From Winogradskyella aurantiaca (GTDB taxonomy: Bacteria; Bacteroidota; Bacteroidia; Flavobacteriales; Flavobacteriaceae), in assembly GCF_003362725.1 (NCBI RefSeq), contig NZ_QKTV01000006.1, positions 1 through 64,000 of the forward strand: a DNA stretch of 64,000 nucleotides, in the 5' to 3' direction. Under the pieces are notes generated by a model that saw only the letters and a program-made list of their open reading frames with translations, made no database searches and was not told the origin of the DNA. This document shows positions 8,728 through 17,349 of this stretch, piece by piece; positions within the stretch are counted from its first letter, which is position 1, and every line of letters begins with the position of its first letter. The position numbers and the translations under genes were made by a program.

Positions 8728-9987
8728 TTATTCTATTCTTAAAGCGTCAACAGGTTTCATTTTTGTAGCACTATTTGCCGGTATCATCCCTGCTAATAAT
8801 CCGGATACGACTAGTATAAATAGCGCTGTGAAAACAACTTGCATTCCAACACTTGGGTTCGCAAAATTCTCAACAGGCCCAACATTATCTAATACAGCAT
8901 TCATAATCCAAATCATAAATGCTGCAAACGATATTCCAACCATCCCAGAAAGAATTGTTAGAATTAAACTTTCTTGTAAAATCTGACCTTTTATAGTCCA
9001 AGGTGACGCTCCTAAAGCTCGTCTTACCCCTATTTCCTTTGTACGTTCTTTAACCACAATTAGCATAATATTGGATATTCCTATAATGCCTGACATTAAC
9101 ACAAGAGCACCGACGAAGTAACCCACAATGGTAAGGATGGCAAAAAGACCACTCACTCGTTCAAATTGCTCAGACAAGTCAAAATGCCCAATGGCTCTAT
9201 CATCTTCTGGGTGAATTTTATGTCTGGATTTCATTAAGTCAAATACTTGCTGCTTAATGCTGGTAATAGGAATACCGTCAACCGCTGTTATAGCCATCCA
9301 ACCAACACGGTCACCGCGATTAAATGCCTGACCAAATGTTGTAAATGGAATGTAAATTGTACTAGCATCTTGTTCCCCATCTCCTTGACTATTACTCATC
9401 TTGAAGGTTCCCACCACTTTAAAGTTGACGCCGTTAATCTTAATGTAAGTTCCTATAATTTCCTCTCCAACGTCATATAACCCTTTGACGACTCCAGTGC
9501 CAATTACACATATTTTCCGTTTGGCTTCAATATCTGAGTAACTCAAAAAGCGTCCTGAGAGAATATCCATGGGTTGCTGTTTGATGTATTCAGGGTAATC
9601 TCCGTAAATCTCAAAAGCACCAGTCTTTGTCCCTCTAATAACATTATTTGCCCCTCGGAATCCACCTAATTGGTTTCGGGGGGACACATATTTTATATTT
9701 GGGATTTCAGCTTTAATGGCTGCTACGTCATCTATCTTATAATTGAAATATCTATTCTTAGGAAGTCCCTTGTATGGCTTGGATGTACCTTGTGTCCACA
9801 TGAACATTGAATTGGTGGCAAAGTCTCCAAAATCTGCAGTTACACCATTCTTAAGCCCATTAGTAAGGGCCAATAGCAATACCAAAATTGTTATACCCCA
9901 AAAGACACCAAAAGCAGTTAAGAAGGTTCTTATCTTATTAGCATTCAGCGCTTCTAGTATTTCTGACCATCGATCTTTGTTAAACAT
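8728..9987 (-). CDS. MacB-like ABC transporter permease (second)
   Basis: 419 residues with the MacB/FtsX topology: one N-terminal membrane helix (about 20-44), a large periplasmic MacB-PCD domain (about 50-275), then three C-terminal helices including the FtsX-like VVKERTKEIGVRRALGASP coupling segment at about 313-331. No ATPase domain, so it depends on the ATPase at 11227. MacB-type pumps transmit ATP-driven motion across the membrane to drive periplasmic substrates out through TolC. It starts 2 nt after the first permease; the two are paralogues and may form a heterodimer. Confidence 0.9.
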   Translation of the reverse strand: MFNKDRWSEILEALNANKIRTFLTAFGVFWGITILVLLLALTNGLKNGVTADFGDFATNSMFMWTQGTSKPYKGLPKNRYFNYKIDDVAAIKAEIPNIKYVSPRNQLGGFRGANNVIRGTKTGAFEIYGDYPEYIKQQPMDILSGRFLSYSDIEAKRKICVIGTGVVKGLYDVGEEIIGTYIKINGVNFKVVGTFKMSNSQGDGEQDASTIYIPFTTFGQAFNRGDRVGWMAITAVDGIPITSIKQQVFDLMKSRHKIHPEDDRAIGHFDLSEQFERVSGLFAILTIVGYFVGALVLMSGIIGISNIMLIVVKERTKEIGVRRALGASPWTIKGQILQESLILTILSGMVGISFAAFMIWIMNAVLDNVGPVENFANPSVGMQVVFTALFILVVSGLLAGMIPANSATKMKPVDALRIE

Positions 9988-9989
9988 AA

Positions 9990-11234
9990 CTATTCGTCTC
10001 TTAAGGCTACTATAGGTTTAATTTTAGCTGCTCTGTATGCTGGTATAAATCCGGCTAAAGCACCTGCAAATACAAGAATGAACACTGTAGTTAGTGCAAT
10101 GTTAAAGTTTACCTGTGGGTATTTTAAAAAGTCACTTTCAATTTGTGGCCCAACTAATTCAAGTAGTCCTAAACCAAATACTAAACCAAAAAGACCAGCA
10201 AACATTGTAACAAAAATGGCCTCCTGTAAAATCATACCAATAATTGAGTTGGGTTGCGCTCCTAAGGCCTTTCTAATGCCAATCTCCTTCGTGCGTTCTT
10301 TTACAATAATGATCATAATATTACCCACACCGACCACTCCTGCAACTATAGTTCCAATTCCGATGAACCAAAAGACTGCCTGAATGGTGGCAATTAAGGA
10401 ATATATTTTTCTTGCCTCATCCAGCCTATTAAATACACGTACTGCACTCTGATCATCAGGCGCTACAGTATGAATAGTTTTAAGTTCATTCTCAATAGCC
10501 AAAGCCATTTGATTACTTAATTGGGTAGCTTCTTCAAAATTATCGGACATCTTAATTGTAAAGAGCATGTTTCTAATGTCCTGGCCAGCACCAAAGACTT
10601 TTTGGGAAGTAGACACAGGAATATAGGCTTGTTGTTCTTCACGTTCTCCTCCTGGGTCTGTAAAAACTCCAACCACCTTAAAATTGACACCAAAAATGGA
10701 AATAATTTTATCTAAGGGGTCTTCATTCTTAAATAAATCAAGTTTCAATCGCTGTCCTATAACAGCAACCTTACGACTTTCCTCTAAATCAGGTTCGTTT
10801 AAGAATCTACCTGAAACTAATGATGCGTTCTCAATAAATTGCTGACCTGGCATCACACCTCTCACTCTGTAATTAACAGATTCATTATTGTAGGTGATTT
10901 GAGCACCCCAAATTGAATAAATTGAAGACTTATGATCAATGTTGTCCTTATATTTTTCAGAAATCAAATCGAAATTGTCATTCTTCATTTGGACATATCG
11001 CCCTGGGTTCAATCCCTTATAACCTTTAGTAGTTACCCCTGTCCAAACCGTGATAAGATTAGTAGCATCACCTTCAAACTCGGAACGAACACCATTTTCT
11101 AGACCTTTACTGAATCCTAGTAGGATTACTAGAATAAAAATACCGGATGCCACAGAAAGACCAGTTAAAAAGGTTCTTAACTTATTCTTACGAAGAGTTT
11201 CAAATATTTCTTGCCAACGCTCAACGTTAAACAT
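9990..11234 (-). CDS. MacB-like ABC transporter permease (first)
   Basis: 414 residues, same four-helix architecture as its neighbour: helix about 20-44 (GIFILVILLGFSKGLENGV), periplasmic domain about 50-275, and FtsX-like C-terminal part with IVKERTKEIGIRKALGAQP. It overlaps the end of the ATPase gene by 8 nt, implying translational coupling. Periplasmic domains of the two permeases are clearly diverged, which favours a heterodimeric transporter over a redundant duplicate. Confidence 0.9.
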   Translation of the reverse strand: MFNVERWQEIFETLRKNKLRTFLTGLSVASGIFILVILLGFSKGLENGVRSEFEGDATNLITVWTGVTTKGYKGLNPGRYVQMKNDNFDLISEKYKDNIDHKSSIYSIWGAQITYNNESVNYRVRGVMPGQQFIENASLVSGRFLNEPDLEESRKVAVIGQRLKLDLFKNEDPLDKIISIFGVNFKVVGVFTDPGGEREEQQAYIPVSTSQKVFGAGQDIRNMLFTIKMSDNFEEATQLSNQMALAIENELKTIHTVAPDDQSAVRVFNRLDEARKIYSLIATIQAVFWFIGIGTIVAGVVGVGNIMIIIVKERTKEIGIRKALGAQPNSIIGMILQEAIFVTMFAGLFGLVFGLGLLELVGPQIESDFLKYPQVNFNIALTTVFILVFAGALAGFIPAYRAAKIKPIVALRDE

Positions 11235-11928
11235 ACTGCGTAGCTCTTACCTGTTCTACTTTACTATCATCAATAATGACACCATCCTTAAGATTGACAA
11301 TTCTCTTTGTCATCTGGGCGATATCATGCTCATGCGTTACCACCAAAATGGTTTTACCCTCATCATTAATCCCTTGAATAAGCTCCATAACCTCATAAGA
11401 TGTTTTTGTGTCTAGGGCTCCTGTTGGTTCATCGGCCAATAACACCTTCGGGTCACTCGCCAAAGCTCGTGCTATAGCTACCCTCTGTTTCTGACCACCC
11501 GATAATTCACTCGGAAGATGGTGCGACCATTCTGCCAGGCCCACTTTCTCAAGATAATGCTCGGCCTTGGACAAACGTTCTTTTCTAGAAATACCCTGAT
11601 AATACAATGGTAAAGCAACGTTATCGAGAGCAGATTTATAGTTAATGAGGTTAAAAGACTGGAAGATGAATCCTAAGAATTCATTGCGGTAACGTGCTGC
11701 AATCTTTTCATTTAAGTTCTTTATCTGAACACCATCTAACACATAACTTCCGGTGTCAGCTTCATCCAGCATTCCCAAAATATTTAAAAGTGTAGATTTA
11801 CCAGATCCTGATGATCCCATGATGGAGACTAATTCCCCCTCATTAACATTGAAATTTATCCCTTTTAACACATGAAGTGAGTTCGTGCCCATGTGATAGG
11901 ATTTGTGTAGATCCTTGATTGTAATCAT
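11227..11928 (-). CDS. MacB/LolD-type ABC transporter ATP-binding protein
   Basis: 233 residues from ATG 11928; an in-frame TTG at 11952 would add eight residues before MITIKDLHKSYHMG and is less likely. Walker A GSSGSGKSTLLN, Q-loop in FIFQSFNLI, ABC signature LSGGQKQR, Walker B VLLADEPTGALD and switch His in VVTHEHD are all present. First gene of the exporter operon, followed with an 8-nt overlap by the permeases. I see no good promoter in the 146 nt upstream. Confidence 0.95.
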   Translation of the reverse strand: MITIKDLHKSYHMGTNSLHVLKGINFNVNEGELVSIMGSSGSGKSTLLNILGMLDEADTGSYVLDGVQIKNLNEKIAARYRNEFLGFIFQSFNLINYKSALDNVALPLYYQGISRKERLSKAEHYLEKVGLAEWSHHLPSELSGGQKQRVAIARALASDPKVLLADEPTGALDTKTSYEVMELIQGINDEGKTILVVTHEHDIAQMTKRIVNLKDGVIIDDSKVEQVRATQYV

Positions 11929-12052
11929 TTGATTGATGGTTTTCGGGTGCAATGTTAAGAATTCGAACAGGTATTGATTGCCAACAAACTGTTAAGAGTT
12001 CTTACCCAACACATCATTAAGACTTCATAATGAGGAAATTGTTACAATAAAA

Positions 12053-12069
12053 AAGATTAAAAAAATCTT
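12053..12069 (-). terminator. weak AU-rich terminator-like hairpin after the 71-residue protein gene
   Basis: Minus-strand RNA would form AAGAUU/AAUCUU with a five-U loop, followed by a U-rich stretch. It sits 6 nt after the stop of the gene at 12075. Stem is short and has little G/C, so this is a guess. Confidence 0.3.
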
Positions 12070-12074
12070 AATAT

Positions 12075-12290
12075 TTAAGACCTCTTAAATTTTCTGTAAA
12101 TAATGTACCCTAATCCCCCGACAAGTATGTATGGGATGGCCATTAGGTAAACGATGCCATTATTAATTCCTTCAGCCGTAGATTGATCTGCTTCACTTTC
12201 CAAAACAGCCCTACACATGGCACATTGGGACTCAACTGTTAGAGTGGAAACTACGAAGAGAATTAGTATGATTAGAATTCGTTTCAGCAT
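12075..12290 (-). CDS. small membrane protein with exported CxxC, oxidase cluster
   Basis: 71 residues. N-terminal hydrophobic segment (about 4-20) that looks like a signal peptide or anchor, then C23-AM-C26 just after it, a short soluble stretch, and a second membrane helix (about 46-65) ending in a basic tail YRKFKRS. I do not recognise a named family. It starts 4 nt after the DUF420 gene and is last in the SCO-DUF420 group. The exported CxxC pair next to a copper chaperone suggests a role in copper handling or thiol redox during oxidase assembly, but this is inference from context only. Confidence 0.75.
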   Translation of the reverse strand: MLKRILIILILFVVSTLTVESQCAMCRAVLESEADQSTAEGINNGIVYLMAIPYILVGGLGYIIYRKFKRS

Positions 12291-12294
12291 CTTA

Positions 12295-12810
12295 TTAGTA
12301 ATAAGGTGAAATCATAACATAAACAAGGACACCAGTCACTGCCACATACAACCAGAGCGGAAAAGTGATTTTTGCAATTTTCTTATGCCTTTCAATATTA
12401 TTGGTGATGGCTCTAACATAGGTTATCAAAACAAATGGAATAACACCTATTGATAATAAAATATGACTAACGAGAATTGGATAATATACATAACCATAAT
12501 CTCCTTCATAAGAGGTTGAATCGCTGGTCATATGATACAGTACATACATGACTAAAAATAATACTGAAAGTATTATTGCAACTTTCATCAGACGCTCATG
12601 CACTTTTACTTTTCCCTGTTTGATCATTACAACTGCAGCAATCAAAACTACTGCTGTTAATGCATTAGTAGTCGCATAAATTGGCGGTAAAAAAACGGGT
12701 ACAGTTATATCCAGTTTCACCCCAAACAAAACTGCTACAACCAAAGGGATGGCAATGGACAGTACCACTATCCATTTATTATACTTTTTTTCAGCTGAAA
12801 TCTTCGTCAT
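12295..12810 (-). CDS. DUF420-family membrane protein (CtaM/YozB-like), oxidase assembly
   Basis: 171 residues, five predicted membrane helices, with paired His in the middle (VLYHMTSD, ILVSHILLS, HERLMK) as in DUF420 proteins. In Firmicutes the DUF420 protein CtaM is needed for a heme-copper oxidase to become active, and the position here, 1 nt after SCO, agrees with such a role. Exact biochemical function is unknown. Cytoplasmic membrane. Confidence 0.85.
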   Translation of the reverse strand: MTKISAEKKYNKWIVVLSIAIPLVVAVLFGVKLDITVPVFLPPIYATTNALTAVVLIAAVVMIKQGKVKVHERLMKVAIILSVLFLVMYVLYHMTSDSTSYEGDYGYVYYPILVSHILLSIGVIPFVLITYVRAITNNIERHKKIAKITFPLWLYVAVTGVLVYVMISPYY

Positions 12811-12811
12811 T

Positions 12812-13567
12812 TTATTCGTTTAAAAGTTTAGTAATATCTTCTTTTAGAATGGTAATCTCCTGAGGAATTCCCTCATCATCCTGACCCTCCAACTCAGATA
12901 CAATCCCATTGTAATATATCATTGGACTTCCATACTGATTCAATCGACTCCTGATATATCCCTCTTTATCTATGAGTGCAAAATTACCAGAGTGCTCAAA
13001 ACCACCTTCAACCTCAGCGTCTTCCGCAGTATATAGATTAAACCCCTTGTTGGCAAGGTCATAGATAGTCTCCTTATTGCCCGTCATTAAATTCCAATTA
13101 GGATTTGTAATCCCATATTTCTCGGCATACGCTTTTAAAACTTCAGGAGTATCGATACGAGGCGTAATAGTAAATGATGCTACCCCAAAATTATCACTTG
13201 TTGAAAAATGATTTTGAACTTGAACCAAGTTATAGTTCATTTTCGGGCAAATAGTTGGGCATGTTGTAAAGAAAAATTCAACTACATAGACTTTACCTAA
13301 ATAATCTTTATTTGACACCAACTCACCATTTTGATTGATGAATTCGAATTCTGGTACTTTTTTACGTTCCCCGTTAATGACTAGATATTCAATATCTGAG
13401 GAATCAGATGTTTCTCCATCTGAAACGGTTACAGAATTGGATCGACTCTCTTCCCTTGTTATGTCATTATTAGATATGCGATCTACAATCCTAGGCACAA
13501 AAATAATCCCGAAGACTAAAATTATAAATGCGATTCCTATGTAAGAGTAGTTTGTTTGTTTAGCCAT
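12812..13567 (-). CDS. SCO1/SenC-family copper chaperone for cytochrome oxidase
   Basis: 251 residues: one N-terminal membrane anchor (about 8-26), a Ser/Glu/Asp-rich linker (34-58), then a thioredoxin-fold SCO domain. The copper ligands are all visible: C103-PTI-C107 in FFTTCPTICPKM and H192 in FEHSGNFALID. SCO proteins pass copper to the CuA centre of oxidase subunit II (ctaC, 37600) in the periplasm. Its ATG overlaps the stop of the SCO-like gene by 8 nt, so the two are translationally coupled. Confidence 0.93.
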   Translation of the reverse strand: MAKQTNYSYIGIAFIILVFGIIFVPRIVDRISNNDITREESRSNSVTVSDGETSDSSDIEYLVINGERKKVPEFEFINQNGELVSNKDYLGKVYVVEFFFTTCPTICPKMNYNLVQVQNHFSTSDNFGVASFTITPRIDTPEVLKAYAEKYGITNPNWNLMTGNKETIYDLANKGFNLYTAEDAEVEGGFEHSGNFALIDKEGYIRSRLNQYGSPMIYYNGIVSELEGQDDEGIPQEITILKEDITKLLNE

Positions 13568-14276
13568 TGTCTTTTTTTAAGTCTGAAGCACGTCTTGTAG
13601 TGGAGTCAAATTGACCTTTACGCTTCTGTCTGTATTCGGTAAATAGAATTCGAAGATCTTCACTCATTTTGTTTTTTATCACCGACACTTTAATGCAGTC
13701 ATAATCCATCAACCTATATGCAGGCTTATTGGCCTCCAATTCTTTCTTATCTCTCGCGTCTATTCGCCCCCTTTGATTAAGGTCCTTATCAACAATAAAC
13801 ACATTATGAGTAGAAAAATCCGAATCTAGAAATACAGAGGCGTCGAGGCTTTTATAAAGTTGCTCGATCTGCTCAGGACTACCGTATACGTAGTGCCAAA
13901 ATTTTAAATCTTCGTAGGTATTAATCTCCTTTTTTAACGACTCAATAGCAGCTTCAGTTCCTATCGGTTGCACAATAACAATCTGAAACTTCTTAAACCC
14001 TTTAAACTTATCATAAATTAGTTCTTTAAGATTAGAGGCGCCAATGGCATTGGATAAAGGATCAGAGCCTAAAAACCCAACAATAGTTATATGGTCTTTT
14101 AGCATAATTTTATCATCGGTGTCACTAGAAAAACCATTTAAATCTATAACACCTTCATTAACCACATCCAGAGGAACATAATTGTGTTTAGCTGGGTATA
14201 GCATCAATAAAAACAATACTGGTAAGAAGAAGAGAATACCTAGAACCAGATAGCGTTTCCGACTGTTATTTTTCAT
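13560..14276 (-). CDS. SCO-like thioredoxin-fold membrane protein lacking the copper-binding cysteines
   Basis: 238 residues from ATG 14276; a GTG 36 nt upstream falls in the terminator and is rejected. One N-terminal helix (about 9-27), then a domain that lines up with the adjacent SCO: ITIVGFLGSDPLSNA stands where SCO has VVEFFFTTCPTICPK, and THNVFIVDKDLNQRGRID where SCO has HSGNFALIDKEGYIRSRLN. Both cysteines of CxxxC are absent (67-78). It may be a structural partner of SCO or an electron-independent assembly factor. Alternative: an unrelated thioredoxin-fold protein; the collinearity with SCO makes a paralogue more likely. Confidence 0.75.
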   Translation of the reverse strand: MKNNSRKRYLVLGILFFLPVLFLLMLYPAKHNYVPLDVVNEGVIDLNGFSSDTDDKIMLKDHITIVGFLGSDPLSNAIGASNLKELIYDKFKGFKKFQIVIVQPIGTEAAIESLKKEINTYEDLKFWHYVYGSPEQIEQLYKSLDASVFLDSDFSTHNVFIVDKDLNQRGRIDARDKKELEANKPAYRLMDYDCIKVSVIKNKMSEDLRILFTEYRQKRKGQFDSTTRRASDLKKDNG

Positions 14277-14280
14277 TTTG

Positions 14281-14288
14281 CAAAAATA
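14281..14288 (-). promoter_or_regulatory. putative -7 box (TATTTTTG) before the SCO-like gene
   Basis: Exact TAnnTTTG match 4 nt before the ATG at 14276. It overlaps the T-run of the upstream terminator, so the match may be accidental, and the nearest TTG is only 14 nt away. Confidence 0.2.
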
Positions 14289-14317
14289 AAAAAGGCGGTT
14301 AACAATAACCACCTTTT
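14289..14317 (-). terminator. rho-independent terminator after oxidase subunit IV
   Basis: Minus-strand RNA folds AAAAGGUGGUUA (14317-14306) with UAACCGCCUUUU (14301-14290), loop of 4, then a U-rich run UUAUUUUUG. The one imperfect pair is G-U on the minus strand but A-C on the plus strand, which shows the direction. It separates ctaB-ctaE-subunit IV from the SCO group. Confidence 0.8.
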
Positions 14318-14343
14318 AATATCAATTAACGAAAGAAATCAAT

Positions 14344-14724
14344 TTAAAAATCTCTCTTAATAAACGTGGTTTCATAAACATCAAAAACGTATCCACCTTC
14401 TTGTAATAAGATAAATATCAAATAACAAATTAAGAAAACAGCAGTCCAGACCACCATACGTCTTAAACTTGCTTTTTCATCACGCATGTGCATGAAATCC
14501 CAGGTAATGTAATACGCTTTTACAATAGTGAGGATGATGAATATCCAATTAAGAATTTTCATTCCTAATACTGGTTGCATCAATGAGGCAGGCTTATAAA
14601 TACCTAATACAACCTCAACCGCAGTTATAATAGAGAGCAGTATAAGAACTCCCCAAATTTTTTGAGTATTGGACTTAAACTTTATTAGCCCTCTTAATAT
14701 TTCTAATTTATGTGCGTGTGCCAT
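14344..14724 (-). CDS. cytochrome c oxidase subunit IV-type protein (prokaryotic, CyoD-like)
   Basis: 126 residues with three membrane helices (about 23-42, 52-70, 88-108) and the KAYYITWDFMHM segment typical of this small heme-copper oxidase subunit. It stabilises the oxidase in the cytoplasmic membrane and has no cofactor. It follows the larger subunit III gene by 21 nt and is the last gene before a strong terminator. Confidence 0.85.
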   Translation of the reverse strand: MAHAHKLEILRGLIKFKSNTQKIWGVLILLSIITAVEVVLGIYKPASLMQPVLGMKILNWIFIILTIVKAYYITWDFMHMRDEKASLRRMVVWTAVFLICYLIFILLQEGGYVFDVYETTFIKRDF

Positions 14725-14745
14725 TATAATCTAACCTTAACTGTC

Positions 14746-15744
14746 TTAAACCAAATAAAAGAATGTAAATACAAAAACCCAGACCAAATCTACAAAGTGC
14801 CAGTATAATCCAACCTTCTCAACCATTTCATAACTACCACGTCTTTCATAAGTCCCTAATATAACATTGAAGAATATGATAATATTAATTACCACACCAG
14901 AGAATACGTGGAATCCGTGGAAACCAGTAATAAAGAAAAAGAAATCAGCAAATAGAGGGCTTCCATATTCGTTAACACGAAGATTTGCACCTTCTACAAC
15001 ACCAACCCCATTGGCCTTAAGTTGCTTTACCGATTCAGATCTTGACAAAACCGTCTTTTCGCCTTCTTCATTGATAATTTGTGTTCTTATCTGTAAGTCT
15101 GGATTTGCCTCAAACCCTGCAATCACCTCATTAACAGTATATGTAGGCAAGCTGCCTTCGCTTTGGAACCATAGTCCATTTTTACGTTCATGACGAACAC
15201 GATCACCCTCCTGGGCTATTGCAAAATCTGCTAATGCAACACGCTTAAACTTCTCTTGACCATCAACCTCGACGTACTGTCCAAACTGAAGAATATTTCC
15301 ACCTTTGGTTTCAATAGCTCCATAATCTCCTTTGATGAAGGTTGCCCATTCCCAAGCCTGAGAACCTACAAAAATCGCCCCGCCAATAATAGTCAAGAAC
15401 ATGTAGAGAATAACCTTTTTCTGATTCATATTATGACCAGCATCTACAGCTAAAACCATAGTTACAGAGGACATGATAAGAATAAAGGTCATAAATGCCA
15501 CATAGATCATCGGTAACTCCTGACCATGCAAGAAAGGAACGTGTGTAAAGACCTCATCGGCAATTGGCCATGCGTCAATAAATTTAAATCTTGAAAAACC
15601 ATAAGCTGCCAAGAAACCAGAAAAGGTCAAGGCATCAGAAACAATGAAAAACCACATCATTAGTTTTCCGTAACTAGCTCCTAATGGCTGGTTACCCCCA
15701 CCCCATGTTTTTCCTTCGGTTCCAGTTGTTACTGTAGTATCCAT
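14746..15744 (-). CDS. cytochrome c oxidase subunit III with long hydrophilic insertion
   Basis: 332 residues against about 200 for a minimal subunit III. Helices at about 28-48, 80-100, 112-135, 264-290 and 310-330. Family motifs: FFIVSDALTFSGFLAAY, GSQAWEW, FFFITGFHGFHVFSG and YWHFVDLVWVFVFTFFYL. Residues 139-262 are a soluble insertion between helices 3 and 4. Subunit III supports proton uptake and stability of subunit I. The adjacent 196-residue paralogue lacks the insertion; the complex may contain both or each may serve a different oxidase. Confidence 0.9.
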   Translation of the reverse strand: MDTTVTTGTEGKTWGGGNQPLGASYGKLMMWFFIVSDALTFSGFLAAYGFSRFKFIDAWPIADEVFTHVPFLHGQELPMIYVAFMTFILIMSSVTMVLAVDAGHNMNQKKVILYMFLTIIGGAIFVGSQAWEWATFIKGDYGAIETKGGNILQFGQYVEVDGQEKFKRVALADFAIAQEGDRVRHERKNGLWFQSEGSLPTYTVNEVIAGFEANPDLQIRTQIINEEGEKTVLSRSESVKQLKANGVGVVEGANLRVNEYGSPLFADFFFFITGFHGFHVFSGVVINIIIFFNVILGTYERRGSYEMVEKVGLYWHFVDLVWVFVFTFFYLV

Positions 15745-15785
15745 ATACTGCGTGTCAATTAGATTTTAAGATTGGACAAAAATAA

Positions 15786-16376
15786 TCAAATTATGTATCT
15801 AAAAAAATATAAAAACAAAAACAGGTAGAGCCACAACAAATCAACGAAATGCCAGAAGTTTGCTGCTAATTCGAAGCCTAGCATGTCCTGAGAATTGTAC
15901 TTTTTCCTAAGGTTTTTTATCAGTATCACACCCAATGCAATTAATGCAACAACAACGTGAGCAATATGTACTGTAGCTATTAGAAAAACATACGACATAG
16001 TAATGTTACTAGTAGGGCCTGTGAAGTTATAGCCCTCACCAATAATTTGACTAAATCCAATAAACTGGTTGTTAATAAAAATAATGCCAAGTACTAACGT
16101 GATTAGCACCCAAAAGCTAGCAGCATTCAATTTATCTCTTCGTAAGTTATACTTAGCAACCATGATGGCAACACTACTTATAAGAATAACAACCAAACTA
16201 ACGAAGAAAGCATCTGGTAATTGAAAATTGTCCAACCAATCATCCCTCTTACTACTAACAATAAAGGCGCTAGTTAGTGCCGCAAATGACATGATTAATG
16301 AGAGAATCCCAAACCATAACATCATTTTTTTTGATCTCGCCTTCTTTTCTTTTGGTGTTCCCTGAGTTAAATCCAT
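15786..16376 (-). CDS. cytochrome c oxidase subunit III, short form
   Basis: 196 residues, five membrane helices, ending with the subunit III motif FWHFVDLLWLYLFLFLYFF. YVFLIATVHIAHVVVALIAL is the helix with the conserved His pair. Its ATG is directly adjacent to the ctaB stop codon. Inner-membrane component of a heme-copper oxidase; catalytic subunits I and II are encoded at 35773-38667. Confidence 0.9.
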   Translation of the reverse strand: MDLTQGTPKEKKARSKKMMLWFGILSLIMSFAALTSAFIVSSKRDDWLDNFQLPDAFFVSLVVILISSVAIMVAKYNLRRDKLNAASFWVLITLVLGIIFINNQFIGFSQIIGEGYNFTGPTSNITMSYVFLIATVHIAHVVVALIALGVILIKNLRKKYNSQDMLGFELAANFWHFVDLLWLYLFLFLYFFRYII

Positions 16377-17270
16377 TTATCTCAAAAATTTATCAATTAC
16401 GTAAATAATCTGTAATAATGTAATATAAGTAACACTGCTCAACATCAATCGCTTTGCAGCCTTAACAGTCTTCTCCTTAAATAAGATGAGGGCATAGTAC
16501 AGCATTACCAAGCCTAGCAGGAATACAATGATGGCCCCAACAATTGATAATTTAAGTTCACCTGTAAAACCAAATACCGGAATAATGGAAGCTATGATGG
16601 TCCATACGGTATACATAATAATCTGAACCGCAGTTCCTTTATCAGGTTTACCAGTTGGTAACATTTTAAATCCACCACGCTGGTAATCGTCATGTAGAAA
16701 CCATCCAATGGACCAGAAATGAGGAAATTGCCAGAAAAATTGAATCGCAAAAAGGGTTCCGGGTTCAATTCCAAAACTGTTTCTAGCCGCCACCCATCCA
16801 AGCATAAAGGGAATTGCACCAGGTAGTGCTCCCACAAACACCGCTAATGGGGTTTTGGTTTTTAAAGGAGTATAGACACTCGTATATAAGAAAATTGAAA
16901 TAGCACCCCACATCGCTGTTTTTGGGTTGATCACATATAAGGTTACAATCCCTAGAATAGTAAACAATACTGCAACGGAGAAGGCCACATTAACAGACAT
17001 TCTTCCTGAAGGAATGGGTCTATTTTGTGTCCTCAGCATTAAGGCGTCTAGGTCTCTCTCAATAATTTGATTGTAAGCATTGGAAGCACCTACCATAAAA
17101 TAGCCACCAAAGGCCAATAATAATAATGTTGTAAATTCAATTTGTTCCGCGCCAAGAAAGTATCCAGCAATAGAGGAAAAAACCACACTTAAGGATAAAC
17201 CCATCTTGGTGATTTCTTTGAAATCGAGAACTACCGAACTTACTGAAATGGAACTTTTTATACTACCCAA
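16377..17270 (-). CDS. ctaB: protoheme IX farnesyltransferase (heme O synthase)
   Basis: 297 residues, about nine membrane helices. UbiA-family motifs: NAYNQIIERDLDALMLRTQN (about 64-83, two Asp-containing metal/pyrophosphate site) and WQFPHFWSIGWFLHDDY (second site region). It adds farnesyl to heme B to give heme O, the precursor of heme A used by aa3/caa3 oxidases. First gene of the transcript ctaB-subunit III-subunit III-subunit IV, with a strong promoter 34 nt upstream. The symbol cyoE is used for the same family. No ctaA (heme A synthase) is visible in the window. Confidence 0.94.
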   Translation of the reverse strand: MGSIKSSISVSSVVLDFKEITKMGLSLSVVFSSIAGYFLGAEQIEFTTLLLLAFGGYFMVGASNAYNQIIERDLDALMLRTQNRPIPSGRMSVNVAFSVAVLFTILGIVTLYVINPKTAMWGAISIFLYTSVYTPLKTKTPLAVFVGALPGAIPFMLGWVAARNSFGIEPGTLFAIQFFWQFPHFWSIGWFLHDDYQRGGFKMLPTGKPDKGTAVQIIMYTVWTIIASIIPVFGFTGELKLSIVGAIIVFLLGLVMLYYALILFKEKTVKAAKRLMLSSVTYITLLQIIYVIDKFLR

Positions 17271-17303
17271 ACCTCTGACTTTCTATCTTTTTCTAAGCGA
17301 GGG

Positions 17304-17334
17304 CAAAGATACTTTGAAAAAAAGTTTTGGCCAA
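17304..17334 (-). promoter_or_regulatory. Bacteroidota-type promoter of ctaB
   Basis: TTG at 17334-17332 and TATCTTTG at 17311-17304 with a 20-nt spacer, exactly the TTG-N17-23-TAnnTTTG consensus. Start of transcription would be about 17298, giving a leader of about 28 nt before ATG 17270. Confidence 0.75.
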
Positions 17335-17349
17335 TGGAATAAGTAAATA

